From Nymphaea colorata (Eukaryota; Streptophyta; Magnoliopsida; Nymphaeales; Nymphaeaceae): DNA of 28,025 nucleotides. A program made the translations under genes and the position numbers. The stretch spans positions 1-28,025 of the forward strand of contig NW_022204885.1 of assembly GCF_008831285.2 (NCBI RefSeq), written 5' to 3'. The notes beneath the pieces were generated by a model that worked only from the letters and a program-made list of their open reading frames with translations, was not told where the DNA came from and made no database searches. How positions within the stretch are numbered: the stretch's first letter is position 1; every line of letters begins with the position of its first letter. Shown here in pieces: positions 25,501-28,025 of this stretch.

Positions 25501-27505
25501 TCAATTAACTTTACATGATCAAATGAATAACATTTATTTCATGCATATTCATTTGAACTTGTGATTTTGAAACCCTTAAATCATCCAATATAAGCGTAAC
25601 ATGTTCAACACATTGGATTAACTATAGTGAAGCAAATGAATTGATTAAAGTCTCATCTGTATTCATACAAACTTGTGATTTCAGTACATTAAATCAATCA
25701 TTATAAATTAACAACATGTTGAACACATTGGATTAACTATAGGGGATCGAATGAAAGGCTTAAATCCTATTCGTATTGATACGAACTTGTGATTTCAATC
25801 CCTTAAATCAATCAATATAAATAAAACAAGTCCAACTCATGTTATTAACAATAAAGGAGCGAATCAATTGCTTAAATTTCATTCATATTCATACAAACGT
25901 TTCGTTTCAATACTTTTAACCGTTCAATATAAATGTAACAACAACTTAAAGTCATTGGATTAACGATAATAAGCAAATGAATGGCATAACCCCCATTCAT
26001 TTATATGAACTTGTGATTTCAATTCCTTAAATCGTTCTATGTAGACATAACAACAAGTTAAACGCATTCGATTGCCTACAATAATATGTATATGTATAAA
26101 ACACGTAATATATGTATACGAGTGATAAGTATACGATAATACATATAACTAATTAAACGCGTTCAATTAACTTTACATGATCAAATGAATAACATTTATT
26201 TCATGCATATTCATTTGAACTTGTGATTTTGAAACCCTTAAATCATCCAATATAAGCGTAACATGTTCAACACATTGGATTAACTATAGTGAAGCAAATG
26301 AATTGATTAAAGTCTCATCTGTATTCATACAAACTTGTGATTTCAGTACATTAAATCAATCATTATAAATTAACAACATGTTGAACACATTGGATTAACT
26401 ATAGGGGATCGAATGAAAGGCTTAAATCCTATTCGTATTGATACGAACTTGTGATTTCAATCCCTTAAATCAATCAATATAAATAAAACAAGTCCAACTC
26501 ATGTTATTAACAATAAAGGAGCAATCAATTGCTTAAATTTCATTCATATTCATACAAACGTTTCGTTTCAATACTTTTAACCGTTCAATATAAATGTAAC
26601 AACAACTTAAAGTCATTGGATTAACGATAAGTAAGCAAATGAATGGCATAACCCCCATTCATTTATATGAACTTGTGATTTCAATTCCTTAAATCGTTCT
26701 ATGTAGACATAACAACAAGTTAAACGCATTCGATTGCCTACAATAATATGTATATGTATAAAACACGTAATATATGTATACGAGTGATAAGTATACGATA
26801 ATACATATAACTAATTAAACGCGTTCAATTAACTTTACATGATCAAATGAATAACATTTATTTCATGCATATTCATTTGAACTTGTGATTTTGAAACCCT
26901 TAAATCATCCAATATAAGCGTAACATGTTCAACACATTGGATTAACTATAGTGAAGCAAATGAATTGATTAAAGTCTCATCTGTATTCATACAAACTTGT
27001 GATTTCAGTACATTAAATCAATCATTATAAATTAACAACATGTTGAACACATTGGATTAACTATAGGGGATCGAATGAAAGGCTTAAATCCTATTCGTAT
27101 TGATACGAACTTGTGATTTCAATCCCTTAAATCAATCAATATAAATAAAACAAGTCCAACTCATGTTATTAACAATAAAGGAGCGAATCAATTGCTTAAA
27201 TTTCATTCATATTCATACAAACGTTTCGTTTCAATACTTTTAACCGTTCAATATAAATGTAACAACAACTTAAAGTCATTGGATTAACGATAAGTAAGCA
27301 AATGAATGGCATAACCCCATTCATTTATATGAACTTGTGATTTCAATTCCTTAAATCGTTCTATGTAGACATAACAACAAGTTAAACGCATTCGATTGCC
27401 TACAATATATGTATATGTATAAAACACGTAATATATGTATACGAGTGATAAGTATACGATAATACATATAACTAATTAAACGCGTTCAATTAACTTTACA
27501 TGATC
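19561..27505 (-). repeat. Most homogeneous block: type-R units
   Basis: These twelve successive units of 661-663 bp are nearly identical and carry the type-R alleles at nearly every variable site. In unit orientation these are GTAAAG, ACGTG, GGAATTG, TTACTTATCG, GATTCGCTCC, CAGATGAG and TTTAATCAATTC. Exceptions are few. TTATTATCG occurs near 23319 and 25964, GATTGCTCC near 23870 and 26520, and GGATTG near 24036. A GG pair is reduced to G (AAGTCAACTC on the + strand) near 23183 and 25169. This block is the best source for a type-R consensus. Confidence 0.85.
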
Positions 27506-28025
27506 AAATGAATAACATTTATTTCATGCATATTCATTTGAACTTGTGATTTTGAAACCCTTAATCATCCAATATAAGCGTAACATGTTCAACACATTGG
27601 ATTAACTATAGTGAAGCAAATGAATTGATTAAAGTCTCATCTGTATTCATACAAACTTGTGATTTCAGTACATTAAATCAATCATTATAAATTAACAACA
27701 TGTTGAACACATTGGATTAACTATAGGGGATCGAATGAAAGGCTTAAATCCTATTCGTATTGATACGAACTTGTGATTTCAATCCCTTAAATCAATCAAT
27801 ATAAATAAAACAAGTCCAACTCATGTTATTAACAATAAAGGAGCGAATCAATTGCTTAAATTTCATTCATATTCATACAAACGTTTCGTTTCAATACTTT
27901 TAACCGTTCAATATAAATGTAACAACAACTTAAAGTCATTGGATTAACGATAAGTAAGCAAATGAATGGCATAACCCCCATTCATTTATATGAACTTGTG
28001 ATTTCAATTCCTAAATCGTTCTATG
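27506..28025 (-). repeat. Partial unit at the right edge (520 bp)
   Basis: This is a reverse-orientation unit containing the start of E, then D, C, B and A, and running off the window in the E tail (GTTCTATG). It has small base losses at 27563 (CCTTAATCATCC for CCTTAAATCATCC) and near 28011 (TTCCTAAATCG for TTCCTTAAATCG). The array continues past the window edge. Confidence 0.9.

Larger units (their letters stand above)
10546..28025 (-). repeat. Right arm: same satellite, reverse orientation
   Basis: This is the same 661-bp unit as the left arm, reverse-complemented throughout. Unit ends, marked by CATGATC, fall at 10985, 11643, 12300, 12959, 13617, 14277, 14939, 15602, 16263, 16915, 17575, 18237, 18899, 19560, 20223, 20885, 21548, 22211, 22873, 23534, 24195, 24858, 25520, 26182, 26844 and 27505. 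That gives 25 complete units averaging about 661 bp, with a partial copy at each end. Units before about 14.2 kb are mostly 657-660 bp because of scattered missing bases. Those from about 18 kb onward are 661-663 bp and very uniform. The shortest unit (652 bp) ends at 16915. The array runs off the window at 28025. No gene or unrelated insertion interrupts it. Confidence 0.97.

Noticed and set aside
1-28025. CRISPR array
   Set aside because: The repeat is about 661 bp with a 113-bp sub-period and no short repeat/unique spacer alternation. No cas gene is present.
1-28025. CENP-B box
   Set aside because: TTCG occurs in several sub-monomers (for example TTCGTTTCAATACTT on the minus strand of B), but the required CGGG after the A is missing at every place I checked.
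1-28025. Simple recent fold-back (mirror duplicate) of one arm
   Set aside because: The arms carry different fixed alleles at about seven sites, and the two long left-arm units have no mirror counterparts on the right. A recent fold-back or hairpin read would be expected to mirror them. Shared blended forms next to the join keep a consensus artefact possible, however.
1-28025. Bacterial or phage origin with iterons
   Set aside because: There is no coding sequence in 28 kb and there are more than 39 near-identical 661-bp units. Bacterial and phage genomes do not carry gene-free arrays of this size.

Overview
The window is a single tandem satellite array from end to end. I can support no protein-coding gene, RNA gene, transposon or CRISPR array anywhere in its 28 kb. 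The DNA is AT-rich (about 27-32% GC in the lines I counted by hand). It is built from a unit of about 661 bp, and each unit consists of five diverged sub-monomers of about 113 bp. A gene-free block of nearly uniform higher-order repeats points to constitutive heterochromatin (centromeric, pericentromeric or subtelomeric) of a eukaryote. Nothing in the sequence lets me name the species or clade.

Layout. Positions 1-10529 hold 14 units and one nearly complete unit in one orientation, called + here, with GATCATG as the arbitrary start. At about 10530-10546 the orientation flips. Positions 10546-28025 hold a partial unit, 25 complete units and a final partial unit, all reverse-complemented. The window is therefore a large inverted repeat with arms of more than 10 kb and 17 kb. 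Its centre of symmetry is near 10454 and its unpaired spacer is about 170 nt. Two units in the left arm are abnormally long (5949-6854 and 8834-9886). The sequence from about 9240 to 10810 is visibly degraded, with many missing bases.

The most informative pattern is in the small differences between units. The far-left units carry one set of alleles (type F) and the far-right units another (type R), at about seven sites in the unit. Approaching the inversion from either side, exactly those sites lose a base, as if a consensus caller had met two competing alleles and written neither. The flip, the degraded zone and the two aberrant units are therefore best read with suspicion. They may mark a true inversion between two satellite variants, or a mis-join where reads from two variant arrays were blended. 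Raw long reads would decide.

The only open reading frame of any length (16606-16800, minus strand) exists because its unit has lost two bases, and it is rejected as a gene.
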